The translations under genes were made by a program, and so were the position numbers. A stretch of DNA of 64,000 bases from Pseudomonas sp. LRP2-20. Its GTDB lineage: Bacteria; Pseudomonadota; Gammaproteobacteria; Pseudomonadales; Pseudomonadaceae. The DNA lies in NCBI RefSeq assembly GCF_024349685.1, contig NZ_AP025944.1:3168001-3232000 (forward strand), written 5' to 3'. Numbering within the stretch: the first letter of the stretch is position 1; each line of letters opens with the position of its first letter. The notes beneath the pieces were generated by a model. It was given only the letters and a program-made list of their open reading frames with translations. It did no database searches and was not told the origin of the DNA. This document shows, one piece after another, positions 16,080-24,838 of this stretch.

Positions 16080-17060
16080 TCAGATGACGAAGATCGACGA
16101 GCCGGTGGTCCTGCGCGCTTCCAGGTCGCGATGGGCCTGGACGGCGTCCTGCAGGGCATAGTGCTGGTTGATCTCGATACGGATGCGGCCGCTGCTGACG
16201 TGGTCGAACAGCTCGCCGGCCAGGTCGGCCTTTTCCGCAGGGTCGGCAATGAAGTCGGCCAGTGCCGGGCGGGTCAGCTGCAGCGAACCCTTGATCGCCA
16301 GCAACTGTGGATCGAACGGCGCAATGGTGCCCGAGGCGGTCCCCACGCAGACCATCAGGCCACGGCGCTTGAGCGAATCGAGCGAGCCCATGAAGGTGTT
16401 CTTGCCAACGCTGTCGAACACCACGTTGACGCCAACGCCATCGGTGAGCGCGCGCACGCGGCTGGCCACGTCCTCGACGCTGTAGTTGATGATGTGGTTG
16501 CAGCCATGGGCGCGGGCGACCTCGGCCTTGGCCTCGGTGGACACCGTGCCGATCACGTTCAGCCCGAGCAGCCGCGCCCATTGCGCGACGATCAGGCCGA
16601 CGCCGCCCGCAGCGGCATGCAGCAGCACGGTGTCGCCGGGCTTGAAGGCGTACAGCCGGCGCATCAGGTAGGCCGCGGTCAGGCCACGCATGGTCATGGC
16701 GGCGGCGGTTTCGAAGGCGATGGTTTCCGGCAGCTTGATCAGCGCCGCAGCGGGGATCAACCGCTCGGTGCAGTAAGCGCCGAGGGTATTGAGAAACCCG
16801 GTGTAGGTCACCCGGTCACCCACCGCCACCTGGGTCACACCCTCACCTACCGCCTGCACCACGCCGGACGCTTCCACGCCGATGCCATTGGGCAGCGGGA
16901 TCGGGTAGGTACCATTGCGAAAGTAGGTGTCGGCATAGTTCAGGCCAACCGCCACCTGACGCAAGCGCACCTGCCCCGGGCCAGGCTCACCGACCTCGGC
17001 ATCCTCGTAGCGCAGCACTTCGGGGCCACCGGTCTGATGGAAACGTACGACTTTGGACAT
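16080..17060 (-). CDS. Zinc-less quinone oxidoreductase (QOR family)
   Basis: An NADPH:quinone oxidoreductase of the medium-chain dehydrogenase superfamily, 326 aa. The N-terminal GroES-like domain has GLNYADTYFRNGTYP, and the Rossmann domain has the dinucleotide motif HAAAGGVGLIVAQWA. The cysteine ligands of zinc-dependent alcohol dehydrogenases are missing, as expected for QorA-like enzymes. The start at 17060 is chosen over an ATG six codons upstream because family members begin MSK-x-V-x-F. It is the first gene of the QOR-TauD-BKACE operon, 103 bases downstream of a TTGATGACA motif. Confidence 0.88.
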   Translation of the reverse strand: MSKVVRFHQTGGPEVLRYEDAEVGEPGPGQVRLRQVAVGLNYADTYFRNGTYPIPLPNGIGVEASGVVQAVGEGVTQVAVGDRVTYTGFLNTLGAYCTERLIPAAALIKLPETIAFETAAAMTMRGLTAAYLMRRLYAFKPGDTVLLHAAAGGVGLIVAQWARLLGLNVIGTVSTEAKAEVARAHGCNHIINYSVEDVASRVRALTDGVGVNVVFDSVGKNTFMGSLDSLKRRGLMVCVGTASGTIAPFDPQLLAIKGSLQLTRPALADFIADPAEKADLAGELFDHVSSGRIRIEINQHYALQDAVQAHRDLEARRTTGSSIFVI

Positions 17061-17162
17061 GCTTGTCTCTCCAATCATCGATCTGGACGCTAGGCGTCAG
17101 TTCTGGGTAATTGGAATGTAAGCGCTCGGGGTACGGGATGCTTCGCATCGGGCGACAGCGGG

Positions 17163-17178
17163 TTTTCATTTGATGACA
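17163..17178. promoter_or_regulatory. Second copy of the 16-nt TTGATGACA operator-like motif
   Basis: TTTTCATTTGATGACA here is identical to 9531-9546. It lies about 103 bases upstream of the quinone oxidoreductase start, in the same orientation relative to transcription as the first copy. About 39 bases further upstream is a degenerate match, TTCATGAGC (17209-17217), echoing the 38-base spacing of the first pair. Confidence 0.55.
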
Positions 17179-17279
17179 GGTTGCCGTACCTGCCGCTGCA
17201 ATCTTTTCTTCATGAGCCGCCTTGAAGGCTATCAATGGCCCGACTAATACTTAGGTCTCTGCCTGGGGAGGCACGAAAA

Positions 17280-17486
17280 ATGCAACCGAGATTCGTTATC
17301 GTTCCAGCTGTGCCCGTCGAAAAGACGTCCTTTCGCATCGGCAGCCGGTACTACGCGGCGACCGTTTGCGGCGGTTTCGACATCTATGACAATCAGGAAA
17401 AGCAGCGGCTCAAACCCAGTTATCCGAACAAGACGGACGCCGAGGTGCAGTGCCGCAGCCTGAACATGGCAGAGCGCGTCAGGTAG
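17280..17486 (+). CDS. Small hypothetical protein
   Basis: A 68-aa orphan protein beginning MQPRFVIVPAVPVEKTSFRIG. The start at 17280 is chosen because GGGGAGG lies eight bases upstream; an earlier in-frame ATG at 17235 has no ribosome site. It has no signal peptide or membrane segment and looks like a small alpha/beta protein with several aromatic residues (YYAATVCGGFDIYDN). It is transcribed towards the MerR gene. I do not recognise a family. Confidence 0.55.
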   Translation: MQPRFVIVPAVPVEKTSFRIGSRYYAATVCGGFDIYDNQEKQRLKPSYPNKTDAEVQCRSLNMAERVR

Positions 17487-17549
17487 CCCGCGACCTTGCC
17501 CGCCATGCGTGAGGGCCGGCAAACCGGCTCTCGCTGCAGAATACCCGCA

Positions 17550-17975
17550 TCAGCACTGCGCCTTGTCGGCCTCTCCTTCCTGCCACCCGGCAATCAGGCG
17601 CTGGGCATTTTCGGCGCAATCCATGCCCTGCGGTTTGCTCTGCATGCCTGCGATCACTGCCAGCAATTGCGCACGGTTCTGCGCCAGGCGCAGCTGCATC
17701 GCTTCGATCTCGGCCACCTTGCGCTTGAGGCTCGCCAGCAACAGATCATGCCGAGCCGACTCGTCGCCAGAGGCGCTGGTCAGTTTGCGCATTTCCTCGA
17801 GGCTGAACCCGGCCTGCTGGCCACAGGTGATGATTTCCAGCGACCTCACCACCTGTTCCGGATAATCCCGATAACCGTTGCCCAGGCGCCGGGCCTCGAT
17901 CAGCCCGCTGGCTTCATAGAAACGGATGCGCGATGCGCTAAGGCCCGTGCGCCGGGCCAGTTCGCCTATTTTCAT
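17550..17975 (-). CDS. MerR-family transcriptional regulator
   Basis: A 141-aa MerR regulator: winged helix-turn-helix at residues 1-70 (MKIGELARRTGLSASRIRFYEASGLI...GNGYRDYPE), then a dimerisation coiled coil (about 80-115) and a short C-terminal tail with two cysteines (MDC and AQC). It is divergent from the flavin oxidoreductase gene at 18075, and the intergenic region carries a MerR-style overlong promoter spacer with an inverted repeat. It therefore probably activates the oxidoreductase in response to an electrophile or oxidant. The cysteine pattern does not match the metal-binding motifs of MerR, CueR or ZntR. Confidence 0.9.
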   Translation of the reverse strand: MKIGELARRTGLSASRIRFYEASGLIEARRLGNGYRDYPEQVVRSLEIITCGQQAGFSLEEMRKLTSASGDESARHDLLLASLKRKVAEIEAMQLRLAQNRAQLLAVIAGMQSKPQGMDCAENAQRLIAGWQEGEADKAQC

Positions 17976-17993
17976 GCTCTGTGAAATTTCCTG

Positions 17994-18024
17994 TTGACCT
18001 TAAGGTTTACTTTAACCTTAGCCT
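17994..18024 (+). promoter_or_regulatory. MerR-type promoter with 19-bp spacer
   Basis: TTGACC (17994-17999) and TAGCCT (18019-18024) are separated by 19 bases, the overlong spacing used by MerR activators. Centred in the spacer is AAGGTT-N6-AACCTT (18002-18019). The promoter points at the flavin oxidoreductase gene starting at 18075. Confidence 0.65.
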
Positions 18025-18074
18025 TCTCCAAAACCCAACCCGCCCGACGCCTGGCGCTAACTTGGAGAACCCCC

Positions 18075-19310
<1,236 letters not shown>

Positions 19311-19349
19311 TGCTGTTCCGTAACGGCGTTCTCTGACGGGAGCCCTGCC

Positions 19350-19715
19350 ATGAACAAATCAACTTGTGCGCTGATGCTGGTATTGGCAGCGCTCACGGGC
19401 TGTTCAAGTAATTCATCGCTCTACCATGACCAACCGTTGGTTGCCAAAGTCGATACCGGCATGAGCAAAGCGCAAGTACTGCAAATTGGCGGCAAACCGA
19501 GCGCCGAGTCCGACCGCACGGCAGTGCCGGGTACTTGCTTCGATTACATGCTTACCCAGCCTGGGCAAAAACAGCAGCCCTACATGGTCAGCTTCGACCA
19601 GGCCGGCAAGGTCGACAAGACCAGCTTCATGACCTGCGCCGAATGGAGCAATGCGCAGCACACGTCCCGGCAAGCATTGCCCAGCATGGGCGGCATGGGA
19701 GGTTCTGGCTACTGA
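19350..19715 (+). CDS. osmE: OsmE-like osmotically inducible lipoprotein (BamE fold)
   Basis: A lipoprotein of 121 aa with lipobox LTGC. The mature part has the SmpA/BamE-type core: VDTGMSKAQVLQIGGKPS followed by GTCFDYMLTQPGQKQQPYMVSFDQAGKVDKTSFMTCAEW, matching OsmE. The tail is rich in Gly and Met (MGGMGGSGY). It starts after GGGAG and stands alone, transcribed towards a second lipoprotein gene on the other strand. OsmE in enterics is induced by osmotic stress and enters the outer membrane; induction here is assumed from the family. Confidence 0.82.
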   Translation: MNKSTCALMLVLAALTGCSSNSSLYHDQPLVAKVDTGMSKAQVLQIGGKPSAESDRTAVPGTCFDYMLTQPGQKQQPYMVSFDQAGKVDKTSFMTCAEWSNAQHTSRQALPSMGGMGGSGY

Positions 19716-19731
19716 TGCCATTGACAGCGGG

Positions 19732-20061
19732 TTATTCCAGGCATTCTCTGGCGGCCATGCGCAACTTGTCACTCGACAGGAAACTGCCTTTATAGAAAGT
19801 TGCGCGGCTGCCTTCGTGATATTCAACGACTTCCAGCACTTCGTCTGAAGTCACCGCACTGGGCGCGGTCAACCGATACCCGTGGTTGATGGACTTTTGC
19901 GTGGTCTGGGGGGACAGCGCCTGCCACTTTGGCAGGACACACGCGGCGTAATCTTCCGGGGATTTTGCTGTCAGCTTGCTGGCGGTAGGCTTGCCGGGGT
20001 TTGCGCAAGCGGCAAGGCTGGCAGCAAGTACGGAACACAACAGGATGCGAAAGGTTGGCAT
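19732..20061 (-). CDS. Small lipoprotein of unknown function
   Basis: A 109-aa protein with signal sequence MPTFRILLCSVLAASLAAC and lipobox LAAC. The mature domain (YAACVLPKWQALSPQTTQKSINHGYRLTAPSAVTSDEVLEVVEY) has two further cysteines that could pair. A TTG two codons upstream is an alternative start; the ATG at 20061 is preferred because it gives a normal signal peptide. It converges on osmE with a 16-base gap. I recognise no named family. Confidence 0.7.
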   Translation of the reverse strand: MPTFRILLCSVLAASLAACANPGKPTASKLTAKSPEDYAACVLPKWQALSPQTTQKSINHGYRLTAPSAVTSDEVLEVVEYHEGSRATFYKGSFLSSDKLRMAARECLE

Positions 20062-20231
20062 TTGCAATTAACCAGAATGGAACTTGAGCCATTCTAGCCG
20101 GGATCGAGCCGCAGAAGTAATCCACCAAGGTCGTGTCCTGGCCCGATGGCAATGGCGCGAGACTTCCGTCGAATGGGCAAGCCGGCTGGTTCCCTTAGAA
20201 TGAAAAACGCTGATGGATCAGCACCCATCGC

Positions 20232-20261
20232 AAAAAGCCCGCTCTCATGTGCGGGCTTTTT
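20232..20261. terminator. Bidirectional terminator hairpin
   Basis: AAAAAGCCCGC and GCGGGCTTTTT flank a short loop. The T run on both strands lets it end transcription either way; it lies before the stop of the lipoprotein gene at 20281 (minus strand). Confidence 0.8.
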
Positions 20262-20280
20262 GCTCTTGCAGATCAACACG

Positions 20281-20649
20281 TCAGGCTTTTTTGCACATCA
20301 GCGCAGCGTCGAGCAGCCTGCCATGGTCGTACCAGGCGTCGCGCTGGTAGGCGGTGAACTGGCGCTGGGCTCCCGTGCCGCGTAGTTCGACCAAGCCATC
20401 AGCCTTATTGGGGTCGGTACTTTCGACATACAGTTTTACCGAGTTGTCGCCGTCGACTTCATAGGTTTTCACGTTGCCTTGAAGTTCGCCTTTGACGCAC
20501 CCCAGATAGGCTGGCGTGCTTCTATCGGTGGTGCCAGACGTATAATCATGGCTATTTCGTACATCCGGGTTCTGTGCGCACCCGGCCATGAACAACGTGG
20601 CGAAAGTGGTAAACAGTACTGCGCCTGCGACCGATCTTGAGCTCTTCAC
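20281..20649 (-). CDS. Lipoprotein of unknown function
   Basis: A 122-aa protein with a signal peptide ending in lipobox FMAGC. The mature domain begins AQNPDVRNSHDYTSGTTDRSTPAYLGCVKGELQG and ends AALMCKKA, with two conserved-looking cysteines. Family not recognised; it resembles small Pseudomonas lipoproteins encoded singly. A strong hairpin with T run follows the gene. The adjacent minus-strand gene at 19732 is a different lipoprotein and not a paralogue. Confidence 0.75.
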   Translation of the reverse strand: MKSSRSVAGAVLFTTFATLFMAGCAQNPDVRNSHDYTSGTTDRSTPAYLGCVKGELQGNVKTYEVDGDNSVKLYVESTDPNKADGLVELRGTGAQRQFTAYQRDAWYDHGRLLDAALMCKKA

Positions 20650-20896
20650 GCGACACGCTCCTGCTGCCCCATCTGGAACTTAGGTAAGAGTTGCCAAGCA
20701 CGCGCCCTTTTTTGGTTTTCATTGGCCCATGGTACTGCGCAATCTGCGCAGCACCATAGGCTTGTTTGCTATATGGGAGAGGGTCGGTTACCGGCCGCTT
20801 TTTTGCTTTCGCGTTATTTCTTTAGCCGAGCGGAACGATTTCAACTCGCCATGATTCTGATGCGTATCGACAGTTACAAACGCTCAGGAGACAACC

Positions 20897-21211
20897 ATGG
20901 TGTGGTGGCTGGAAATACTCGCCCAGTACGTGACCTCCACCGGCCTCGCCGTGTTCTGCATCTTTGTGTTCTGGGCCTACACGCTGGCGTTTGGCAGGAC
21001 ATACATCAAGTTGCTGTCGGCTGCGCTGGCCGTGGCATTGCTGGGTATTGCCGCCGTTCCCCACGGGGCGAGCTTCGCCTTCAGCCACAAGACACTGCTG
21101 GGGGATGGCAGCGAATTCCTGTTGCTGATCGCAGACGCAATGGGTGTGATCAGTGCCGTGATAATTGCATCGTTCTTTTACGACCCTGGGCGGTTGCTGG
21201 ATGAAGCATGA
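20897..21211 (+). CDS. Small inner-membrane protein
   Basis: A 104-aa protein with three predicted membrane helices (about residues 8-28, 38-56 and 74-94) and charged turns HGASFAFSHK and DPGRLLDEA. The ATG follows CAGGAG by eight bases. It stands alone between convergent lipoprotein genes. I recognise no family. Confidence 0.7.
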   Translation: MVWWLEILAQYVTSTGLAVFCIFVFWAYTLAFGRTYIKLLSAALAVALLGIAAVPHGASFAFSHKTLLGDGSEFLLLIADAMGVISAVIIASFFYDPGRLLDEA

Positions 21212-21275
21212 CTGCCCGGCAAGCTATTCGCCCAACCCTTGGTCGGTGAGCGAATAGCCGTCTATTTCAGTGCTA

Positions 21276-21437
21276 TCAGCGTGGGCCGCCACCGTGCCCG
21301 CCACCCATCATGCCTGGGCCGCCATGCCCCCCGCCGTGCCCACCACCGCCACCTGGCGGCATGAACATCCAGCAACCTGCCAGCGTGGATACCAGGGCAA
21401 CCACCACGGCTGCACGCACTACCTGCTTCAACTTCAT
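21276..21437 (-). CDS. Very small Gly/His-rich lipoprotein
   Basis: A 53-aa lipoprotein: KLKQVVRAAVVVALVSTLAGC is the signal with lipobox, and the mature peptide is a low-complexity Gly-His-Met-Pro segment (PPGGGGGHGGGHGG...) with repeated GGGHGG units. The His clusters suggest metal binding. The start at 21437 gives a minimal signal peptide; a longer reading has no ribosome site. A second tiny His-rich lipoprotein gene follows upstream on the same strand. Confidence 0.6.
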   Translation of the reverse strand: MKLKQVVRAAVVVALVSTLAGCWMFMPPGGGGGHGGGHGGPGMMGGGHGGGPR

Positions 21438-21575
21438 ACAACACTCCAAAAGGCAAAAACCGGTGCCCTGCCTGGTGCCAGGCAGGGCAGCGCCGCCAGT
21501 GTAATTTCCCGACCGGCCAGCCTGTGCGAGCTTTTCCATTTCTTTACAGTTGCGTGAAGTCAACGCGGCCTTGCG

Positions 21576-21722
21576 TCAGTAGCGACGATAGTCCTGGTGC
21601 CCCCCACGATCTTCATCGTAGTAATGCCGGTGATGATGGCCTCCGTCGTGCCAGTACGGCCAGCAGCCACTGAGCAACAACAACCCTGACAACACGACAA
21701 CCCATGCAGTCTTGCGTTTCAT
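21576..21722 (-). CDS. Very small His/Tyr-rich lipoprotein
   Basis: A 48-aa lipoprotein with signal KRKTAWVVVLSGLLLLSGC and a short mature peptide WPYWHDGGHHHRHYYDEDRGGHQDY rich in His, Asp and Tyr, which could bind metal. The second of two close ATGs is chosen because GGAGG lies seven bases upstream. It resembles its neighbour at 21276 in design but not in sequence. Confidence 0.65.
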   Translation of the reverse strand: MKRKTAWVVVLSGLLLLSGCWPYWHDGGHHHRHYYDEDRGGHQDYRRY

Positions 21723-21933
21723 GTGCATACCTCCGGCCAGGCGAAGCAAGGCCTTGCATAGGTTGGACTGCGCCAGGACGCAAGGTTCGGGCCGGGGGCC
21801 GGCCGCTGATCTTGTTTCATGAATGCAAGAAAAAAGCGGTTGGCTGTCCACCCATCCAGCGTGGATAAAAATGCAGATAACAAACCGATTTCGGCGGTAG
21901 TACTGTCAAGTCGTCCATTCCAGGGAGAGAAAC

Positions 21934-22170
21934 ATGAGCATTCGCAGCCTCGCCAAAAATCTTCCAGCAGACCCTGACAATGAGGGCTGTGTGCTTGGCT
22001 GGGGTGTTCTACGCGCCGTACATCCGTGGCACTTTGTCGACGTCTATGCCGACCAGAAGACCGCCAGGGCCGAGGCACAACGCCGTGGCGATGGCTACGT
22101 GGTGGAATTTGGCTCGCACCGGCTCGGCTCGGATGAATTTGTCTGTGGGGTAACGCTGCCGGAAGGATGA
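21934..22170 (+). CDS. Small conserved hypothetical protein
   Basis: A 78-aa soluble protein, MSIRSLAKNLPADPDNEGCVLGWGV..., preceded by GGGAGAG at good spacing. The middle is a WHFVDVYADQKTARAEAQRRGDGYVVEFGSHRLGSDEF segment that looks like a small alpha/beta fold. No signal or membrane helix. Family not recognised. Confidence 0.6.
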   Translation: MSIRSLAKNLPADPDNEGCVLGWGVLRAVHPWHFVDVYADQKTARAEAQRRGDGYVVEFGSHRLGSDEFVCGVTLPEG

Positions 22171-22231
22171 CAAGGCGCTCGTCCAGTGCCAGCGCCTTCA
22201 AACCTGTGTTGATCTCGTGTTGATTCGTTGT

Positions 22232-22459
22232 TCAGGCTTCATCTGGCTGGCGGGCATCGCCAGGCGCCCGCGGGGCCTTCAGCAACAAGGTAAAGCTGCC
22301 AGTAAGGTGCTGACGCAGCTCTTTGGGCATGAAGAAAGCAAAATGCACAAGCCATGAACCATCGCCCAGCAAGAACGCTTCACGGCGATAAAGAGTGACT
22401 TGTTGTTCGGAAACACCGATGCACGCGGCTATAAACGAGTCGCTTGGTTCTTCGTCCAC
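22232..22459 (-). CDS. Small hypothetical protein
   Basis: A 75-aa reading frame starting with GTG (MDEEPSDSFIAACIGVSEQQ) and ending in an acidic tail. The central SWLVHFAFFMPKELRQHLTGSF is predicted beta-alpha. The ribosome site is weak and no family is recognised, so it may be misread at the start or not expressed. Confidence 0.4.
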   Translation of the reverse strand: MDEEPSDSFIAACIGVSEQQVTLYRREAFLLGDGSWLVHFAFFMPKELRQHLTGSFTLLLKAPRAPGDARQPDEA

Positions 22460-22538
22460 TGGGGAACCCCCGAGCCTGCGCAGTCAATGGCGCTGTAATG
22501 GTATGGCCATGTCCGGTAGCAAGCGCCGGCACTGTTCA

Positions 22539-22712
22539 TCACATCTTTGCTGTTCGCTCTTTTTTCCACTGAACCTTGGAAACGCCATCAGGAGAACCGG
22601 TGACGCCGGATGCAACGTGCTGAATGTGGCCGCCATGCTGAAGGAAGATTTCGATTTGCTCGCAGAGGCGTTGGTGGGCTTTGTGGGCCGCGCTGGGGTA
22701 CGTCTGGTACAT
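22539..22712 (-). CDS. Small hypothetical protein
   Basis: A 57-aa reading frame, MYQTYPSAAHKAHQRLCEQIEIFLQHG..., with regular helical character followed by a basic tail (KVQWKKERTAKM). Its composition is protein-like but the ribosome site is poor. No family recognised. Confidence 0.35.
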   Translation of the reverse strand: MYQTYPSAAHKAHQRLCEQIEIFLQHGGHIQHVASGVTGSPDGVSKVQWKKERTAKM

Positions 22713-22892
22713 GTTGGCGTCTCGGTTGTGAGCCACTGAAAGACAGTCACCCGAGCAATGACTATACACCCTGTTTTGAAGTCAGGGGCTGTACCGAGGC
22801 CCCCCCTGTGTTTATCGACCAAAGGCAGGAGGGAGATGCACACCAAGTTCGCTGATGACAGACCACAGAGCAGACCTGACAAGCAACCTAAC

Positions 22893-23159
22893 TCAAGGTT
22901 TGGGCAGGTAATAATGGGGGTATAGCGCCATGTCGCGTTCCAGTTTTTCAGCGTCAGTCACTCGCTTGCGGACCTCGGCATAGAATCGCTGGCTCTGGTT
23001 CTGAAAATGCCTGAAATCTTGCTCCGCCGTCTCGATCGCGCCCTTCAGGGCGTGCCCCCTCAGCCCGTCGGTAAGCCGCTGCGATGAGATATACCTCTGC
23101 CAGCAGGCCTCGACCTGCAACAGCCCTTGCGCGAAGACTTCAGTGTCGATAGTCGCCAT
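22893..23159 (-). CDS. Small helical hypothetical protein
   Basis: An 88-aa, mostly alpha-helical protein (ATIDTEVFAQGLLQVEACWQ...RFYAEVRKRVTDAEKLERD) ending MALYPHYYLPKP. GAGGGTG lies six bases before the ATG. Heptad-like spacing in residues 45-80 suggests a coiled coil. Family not recognised. Confidence 0.6.
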   Translation of the reverse strand: MATIDTEVFAQGLLQVEACWQRYISSQRLTDGLRGHALKGAIETAEQDFRHFQNQSQRFYAEVRKRVTDAEKLERDMALYPHYYLPKP

Positions 23160-23501
23160 TGGTGCACCCTCTTTGGGCCATTCAGGGCCCGTCGGTGTGA
23201 ATCGCCAGAGCGACGATAGCTTGATGAAGCTCGGTCACAATCAGCTTCGGCTCGAAGTGTAGTCTATCTCGGGCCAGGCACACGGCCTCATTGCCTTGAG
23301 CGCAAGGCGGGAGCGTTCGCCGTGCTCATGGATCTGACTGACCACACTCGTGGATCGATGAGCGATCAACTTCGATGCCTCTTCCGATTGACCCCGTAAC
23401 CGCAGCGACTTGTCGTTAGCCGCCAATCATCACTTTCGTTGTTTGACAGGCAGCGAAACTTACCACCCTGTTCAACGATTACGCCTCCCTGGCGAGGGCG
23501 A
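23160..23501. other. Gene-poor stretch
   Basis: No convincing gene. A 61-codon minus-strand frame (23241-23426, MAANDKSLRLRGQSEEASKL...) has no ribosome site and no recognisable family. Confidence 0.5.
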
Positions 23502-23690
23502 TTACCTGGTACTCGGGTGCTTGCTGGCTTCCAAACGCTGCGCATCTCTGGCGAACCATATACCTACCGCAATCACCATCAGGCAAATGAACACCACATC
23601 CCATGCCCTGTGCTCGATGGCCGCCAGGATCGCGAAAAATTGCAAGGCGCCAGCCCACCAGAGAAACGGCCTGATTTTTGAGTAGCGCAT
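23502..23690 (-). CDS. Small membrane protein
   Basis: A 62-aa protein with two hydrophobic helices (RPFLWWAGALQFFAILAAI and VVFICLMVIAVGIWFA) and a basic tail. GCGAGGTG lies a few bases before the ATG at 23690. It is probably a real small inner-membrane protein of unknown role. Confidence 0.5.
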   Translation of the reverse strand: MRYSKIRPFLWWAGALQFFAILAAIEHRAWDVVFICLMVIAVGIWFARDAQRLEASKHPSTR

Positions 23691-24063
23691 GACTCACCTC
23701 GCAGTCCCCTCTGTTCCAATTCTAGTCGAGCCGGCGAACTGAAACAGCGCACGGCGAAGACCCGTCGCGTTAAACGTCAATCGAGGGCTGCAACCAGGAC
23801 GCAACGATTTCGTGGATGACGGATATTCCAGACTGAGGTTGCCAGCAGCGGTGCGAGGTTTGTTGTATCTGGCGCAAGATGGATACTCATCGCTGAAGGC
23901 TGAGGCCCTGACCGCAGGAAGCGGTGCCTGATCCTGCCCTTGAACTACCCAGCCTATCGGATCTAAGGGAGCCGCGATGAGCAAGCGCTGAATGAACCTA
24001 GAGCAATCCCTTTCCCCCTCTTTTCAAGGCCGCTGACATGCGCGGGCATGGAGCGCTATTGCC

Positions 24064-24276
24064 ATGACGGAAGAAGCACTCGCGAGCGTGCCTGCGAAGG
24101 TCCGCATTGTGATCGAGGCCAGTTAAGCCACAGCGGCTGCGTTGGGACTGCAGTACCTGGCCTTCGCGTCAGCCAACTGCCGGGGGCTGCCTGGCTATGT
24201 ACAGAAGAAAAACCACAACGACGGCACGGTGTTCACCTGGAATGGCTTAACCAGGCCAGGGCAACAACCCGCTTAG
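24064..24276 (+). pseudogene. H-NS-like nucleoid protein remnant
   Basis: The frame reads MTEEALASVPAKVRIVIEAS, then TAA (24124-24126), then continues in the same frame ATAAALGLQYLAF... to KNHNDGTVFTWNGLTRPGQQPA. The 'ATAA-LGL' hinge and the final T-W-x-G-x-x-R-P segment resemble the linker and DNA-binding end of H-NS-type proteins. The internal stop and short length indicate decay. Assignment is tentative. Confidence 0.35.
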
Positions 24277-24379
24277 CGCCGGCGTGCAAGCAATGCACAA
24301 GTTGTTGAAGGACCATGGCGTCAACTGCTGATATCGGAGGCTCTGCGAGCATCTGACGCGGGTCAATGAGGTCAGCGCT

Positions 24380-24413
24380 GACTGGCAGTTATCGACCCAT
24401 AGCGGACTGCCAT
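24380..24413. repeat. Dispersed 'TCGACCC' repeat, copy A
   Basis: GACTGGCAGTTATCGACCCA plus the following AGCGGACTGCC match a degenerate intergenic repeat found also near 32793, 39088, 42267 (inverted) and 44110. Confidence 0.5.
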
Positions 24414-24531
24414 AGCCAACAGATACCGCAGGAGTGAAGCATCTGGGGCTACACCAATGCACAACGCGCGTGCGAAGGTCGCGATCGTGAATGACTCTTG
24501 TCGATTTATCTCAGAGCTCTGTTTGTGATCG

Positions 24532-24681
24532 TTACATTTGAATGTCTTGCTTCGGCGGAGCACCGTGGTAGCGCCGATACTCCCTACTAAACTGAGATGG
24601 GCTTTCATATCTCACGCGATATGCCGCACCTGCAGCATCCAATTGCTCGCTGAGCATCAGGCGGCGCGCCTCGTTTAGCCG
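24532..24681 (-). pseudogene. AraC-family regulator, 3' fragment
   Basis: The minus strand encodes [20 protein letters not shown] then [29 protein letters not shown] and a stop: the last helix-turn-helix and tail of an AraC-type regulator (consensus 'RL-EARRLML...A--VGY-S-SQFSREYKR-FG-PP--D'). Upstream sequence (to about 24711) is out of frame and no N-terminal domain is present, so this is a truncated relic. Confidence 0.75.
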
Positions 24682-24799
24682 GTCTCACGATGAATGCGAT
24701 CCGGTGGGCCTTTCAGTTCGCCCTGGTTGACGTCCGGATCTAAGCAGTAGATCGACGGGCTATGAAAGTCGAAGGTGGCTTGTGAAGTGTGAAATACGA

Positions 24800-24823
24800 A
24801 CGGGGCGACAATGGTCGCCCCGT
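24800..24823 (+). terminator. Terminator hairpin
   Basis: ACGGGGCGAC, loop AATG and GTCGCCCCGT are followed by TTTTT on the plus strand. It lies just beyond the 3' end of the esterase gene (minus strand) and may serve both directions. Confidence 0.7.
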
Positions 24824-24838
24824 TTTTGATCGCCGCTG

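Larger units (their letters stand above)
23691..24531. other. Decayed region without intact genes
   Basis: About 840 bases lacking intact genes. It contains an H-NS-like remnant (24064-24276) and one copy of a dispersed repeat (24380-24413). The remaining bases show no clear coding signal. Confidence 0.55.

Noticed and set aside
20720-20800. Small RNA suggested by TGCGCA-ATC-TGCGCA and a T-rich stretch
   Set aside because: Short palindrome only, without a clear promoter and terminator pair; could be leader sequence of a neighbouring gene.
22484-22882. 132-codon minus-strand frame
   Set aside because: It overlaps the smaller, more protein-like frame at 22539-22712, lacks a ribosome site, and its composition looks random.
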